Below, piece by piece: positions 62,101-64,000 of a DNA stretch of 64,000 nt (position 1 is the stretch's first letter; each line of letters begins with the position of its first letter). Below the pieces are notes generated by a model. The model did no database searches and was not told the DNA's origin. It saw only the letters and a program-made list of their open reading frames with translations. The stretch covers positions 83,499 through 147,498 of the forward strand of contig JAUIHT010000009.1 in NCBI GenBank assembly GCA_030432235.1, read 5' to 3'. A program made the position numbers and the translations under genes. The stretch comes from Verrucomicrobiia bacterium (GTDB lineage Bacteria > Verrucomicrobiota > Verrucomicrobiia > Opitutales > Cerasicoccaceae).

Positions 62101-64000
62101 TCGATTAGGGTAGTGCGCGCCGTACTACTCGCCTCCACATACTGGTCGTAAACGAACGCCTCCAGCGAGCGTCGGGTTGGGTCAATAAAGGGTATGTCCG
62201 CTATTTCCGCAACGACCTCAGGCTCCCCCATCGTGACTCTATAGACCGAGACCGACCAAAGGCGCGTCTGGTAGTTGAGCGCAATGTCATAGCGACACCA
62301 GGAATCACTCAAATCTTCTAAAGATGCGGGCTGGACCCAGTCACCGGAAGCCCCCTCGGACGGATCGAAGGCACTGAGGTAACCGTTCTCATCCAGCATA
62401 AACAGGTATTCTCGGAGTTCCTGCTCTGGTTCCAATGAAGTTGGCGTTGTATGCCCCTGAAGCTTGCCCCAGAAACTAATCCAGACCTTGTCTTTGCCAA
62501 AACTGGCGACCTTACGCTCAATGGTAAGCATATCGACGCCGGACAATGACGGAGACTGGTCGTCATCAAAAATTTTCAGCGCATTGCTGGAGTAATAACC
62601 ACTCGCATTATCAACGGTTATACGAGCGGATTGGCCCGATGGATAAACATTCCAGTTATCGACACCATCCAGTTCCAGAGGAGGGCTACTCGTGTCATAA
62701 AACATGTTCTCACTTTCATCCTCACCTTCATTAGCCTCAAAACCAGTCGTGTAGGGGATTCGACGATAGTCACCCGTCGCCAAAAAGTTATTGGCTTCTT
62801 CACTGTCCGTTTCCAGATGGTCACCCAAGCCATCCAGATCGGTATCGTACTCATCGGAATCTGTAGTAGGGTCAGAGTTCGCTTCTGAACTTGCGGTGAG
62901 AGTGTCCCCATCCAAATCGTCGATGGTGATACCGGTCATATTGCCCTGAACACGGACCTCATCCACAAAGAACGCTTCCGTGCCTGCCCGATTGAAAGAG
63001 ATTTTGAAGAACTCCGGGACAGTATTGGCGAAGCCCAAATTTGTCGCCACAAACTCTCCGTCGAGATAAATGGACCAGGTTAAATTGGAAAAATCCAAAT
63101 GCACCGATACTCTAGGAGACCAATTCCCTGCCGCCAAAGCCGCATCCGAAAAGTTGAGCCAGCGACCTCCACTGATTGTCGATGAGGTTGCCTTGTAACC
63201 ATTCCAGACTTGAAGTTCCGTATCTGTAAATCGGAGCTTGGCCGCATCACTGAGACTGATCTCAGGCACGGAGCTTCCGCTGGTGTATTTAACGTAAAAT
63301 TCCACCCAAACCGAGGTCGACAGACTATCGTCAAGTTCATTGTAAAGAACCACATCGCTGGCACCACTTATCGACAGGGCATGATCGGTGGAGTTAGCAC
63401 CCCCTGAAACAATACTCGCCGTTGGGGTTGTCTGGCCATCTACCAGCCACAGCTTGAAAGCCGGGTCAAAAATATCGTCCGCATATCCCTCGAAATCATC
63501 CACAAAAGGCGACGTACTTACAGATGGCTCAACAGCATTCGTCCCCCAGGTGAACTCGTACAGGTTGTCATGTCCATCTGTATCATAATCATCTCCAGGG
63601 AGCACATCGACAATGCTTTCTATCTCATCCAGCTCGCTGGCCTCAATGATAGCCAACTCCCAGGCGTCAGCCATGCCATCCCCATCAGTGTCACCCTCAC
63701 CCGGCCAGTTCGCTAAAACAAAGGAAAAAACGTACTTCAGTTGACCAAGGTTAGCAGGAACATAGTTGTCTGCTTTAGGAGTCGCCGGATTCCAGGGATA
63801 TTCACCACTGTTAATGGTCGTGTTCCCAGACAAAGTAACATCCACACCTGCTAAATGCATCTGCTTATAGAAAGGCTCCGCGATAAATTTAAGCTGGCCC
63901 AAATTGAGCGGCACGTAGTTGTCCTCGGGGGCAGTCGAAAAGCCTGCAATCATCGAGGCGATTTCTGTGCCGGCAGTCCCCGGGACCGCGGCTTCCATGG
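59157..64000 (-). CDS. Giant surface protein with LamG-like and Ca-binding repeats (5' end outside window)
   Basis: At least 1613 residues; the frame remains open to the window edge and the Met near 63998 is probably internal. It begins with two NYVPxNLGQLK motifs, which I associate with large Verrucomicrobia surface proteins. Five LamG/concanavalin-like units follow (for example PFVDDFEGYADDIFDPAFKL and PFEDSFESASVGSLASYDSD), linked by thrombospondin-type Ca-binding stretches (DTDGDGMADAWE, DLDGDTLTA, DADGDGLTNLEE). The end (VPVITIVSGNLQSELSDG) resembles an Ig-like Big domain. It is followed 42 bp later by the Rhs gene, probably in one operon, and may be its surface partner or adhesin. Confidence 0.82.
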   Translation of the reverse strand, partial: MEAAVPGTAGTEIASMIAGFSTAPEDNYVPLNLGQLKFIAEPFYKQMHLAGVDVTLSGNTTINSGEYPWNPATPKADNYVPANLGQLKYVFSFVLANWPGEGDTDGDGMADAWELAIIEASELDEIESIVDVLPGDDYDTDGHDNLYEFTWGTNAVEPSVSTSPFVDDFEGYADDIFDPAFKLWLVDGQTTPTASIVSGGANSTDHALSISGASDVVLYNELDDSLSTSVWVEFYVKYTSGSSVPEISLSDAAKLRFTDTELQVWNGYKATSSTISGGRWLNFSDAALAAGNWSPRVSVHLDFSNLTWSIYLDGEFVATNLGFANTVPEFFKISFNRAGTEAFFVDEVRVQGNMTGITIDDLDGDTLTASSEANSDPTTDSDEYDTDLDGLGDHLETDSEEANNFLATGDYRRIPYTTGFEANEGEDESENMFYDTSSPPLELDGVDNWNVYPSGQSARITVDNASGYYSSNALKIFDDDQSPSLSGVDMLTIERKVASFGKDKVWISFWGKLQGHTTPTSLEPEQELREYLFMLDENGYLSAFDPSEGASGDWVQPASLEDLSDSWCRYDIALNYQTRLWSVSVYRVTMGEPEVVAEIADIPFIDPTRRSLEAFVYDQYVEASSTARTTLIDHLQVLRFKPLSPDADNDGMMDLWERQYFGSTTQKADDDYDHDGLTNLVEFSNTSNPTDADENDDSIPDGVTLAGSATVAAFSDPFTEDVESMSSFTEGDNGWYLKNGDTEVAIESTTVHGGSKSFRLNAAVDESGALVHYFDTYDSQSGEFIKDIWLDFYLQPELASAPPEGSPMLGNPTSFYFDTSGILHYYDGDSSKWFPANNSPISASTWYRITIHADFNTQEWSLYLNGVRVLFDVDFSSPAPWFYSFVYELYSNPYVYLDDITIATDLGSTILDTFDADGDGLTLAQETTAGTDPDNWDTDGDFISDGIEVTIESSDPLDPDSTGSYARVPIRYTFDAPDYSTAALNGQDSWIASDAEVITGEGPTGSQLVELTYETASPAEIASMIRKIAPSQLSSHLYITFDAALQPGQLYDPAGLTATQANTLFTLDLNGDLSVYTYDNLTESWGWETLQDSLDYVGEWHTYEVHISSWRKTWSLSVDGMARFENIPLRDTSTPLPAYWGFYFQGDSGGASTQTVELDNVTITHDSGWSDVTYAGLPFEDSFESASVGSLASYDSDWQFSGAGATAAIVDSSSDPSSAGDTRALSLQAGTGDIVLSLPLESPVDDYVTVEFYVMPVWLASGAAPEVSGTSLIDFYFDSAGALYVSNGLFWETVPGGPFEEDEWYRLRFSLDLSDDEKTLRLDLGRRLIWEGAYFATSDATFLSFEITHRSTGALLIDAITAQEGYPGEIVFDGVAPDGQSVSGQTYFLAGENLDGYATVEDIDDQSLSGEAGLYDASGNLLANDESDTSGVYQVDFSATTGTLNVHFVYTDNDGLETESNVITLTYSGNGGGGESTPDELPDEWENTYFHDTTSYDGSLDADGDGLTNLEELEAGSDPTDYYNTGHPELERVPVITIVSGNLQSELSDGDLAEPLVLEVRDKNNGDALLEGAPLYLDAQFMSALLGWSTVGPANEIAVVTDSNGQASITVTP

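Overview
The window is GC-rich bacterial DNA with short gaps, frequent start/stop overlaps and no rRNA, tRNA or CRISPR that I can see. Several signs point to a Verrucomicrobiota member, probably an Opitutae/Puniceicoccales-type organism. There is a PEP-CTERM protein with a VPEPAT sorting tail, a giant surface protein with 'NYVPxNLGQLK' and Ca-binding 'DxDGDGM' repeats, a MoxR-DUF58-BatABCDE locus and a LexA regulator. Many gene gaps also hold short, low-complexity, mirror-like repeats. The taxon is an inference.

Layout. 1-1.25 kb: the tail of an alpha/beta hydrolase and a histidine kinase. 1.25-2.55 kb: a methionine sulfoxide reductase and a secreted protein. 2.55-12.1 kb (minus strand): an aerotolerance-type operon read MoxR, DUF58, DUF4381-like, BatA, BatB/C fusion, BatD, BatE, interrupted twice by four-helix-bundle (23S rRNA intervening-sequence type, 'IVP') cassettes. 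12.2-20.4 kb: mixed housekeeping genes (cNMP protein, esterase, PAS protein, CDF transporter, thiG, Gfo/Idh oxidoreductase, pheA, a PEP-CTERM protein, DUF3147). 20.4-25.2 kb (minus): VWA protein, SIMPL protein, sensor kinase, OmpR-type regulator, with an 11-bp-phased GTCA operator array in the divergent promoter region. 25.3-31.1 kb: lipoprotein, purD, a degenerate S41-like protein, a cNMP/CBS/DUF294 protein and an exonuclease. 31.3-38.5 kb: outer-membrane protein, DUF423, transaldolase, LuxR-type regulator, trpA, sigma-54 activator, rnhB, TetR. 38.6-47.7 kb: a large membrane protein of unknown role translationally chained to a zeta-toxin-like kinase, a small partner and an RmlD-like reductase; then rhamnose isomerase with a divergent AraC regulator, gltX, a HAD protein and an AT-rich orphan. 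47.7-50.7 kb: nucleosidase, cNMP-histidine kinase, a third IVP cassette and lexA. 50.8-64 kb (minus): a transposase remnant, then an operon of a giant adhesin-like protein (5' end outside the window), a 2539-residue Rhs/YD-repeat protein with a toxin-like tip, and a candidate immunity gene.

The most interesting signal is a family of small cassettes. Three loci (7651-8082, 10667-11134, 49609-50079) each hold one IVP gene between inverted low-complexity repeats. Each cassette is 430-470 bp and runs almost exactly from one neighbour's stop or start codon to the next. The repeat sequence differs from cassette to cassette. Related repeats without an IVP gene occur at further loci, including a perfect 29-bp inverted repeat. 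Some of this repeat DNA has become coding: it supplies all or part of the signal peptides of three exported proteins and a peptide insert in RNase HII. A second repeat family, REP-like with two hairpins, occurs in four near-full copies; a broken REP-associated (Y1/RAYT-type) transposase lies beside lexA.
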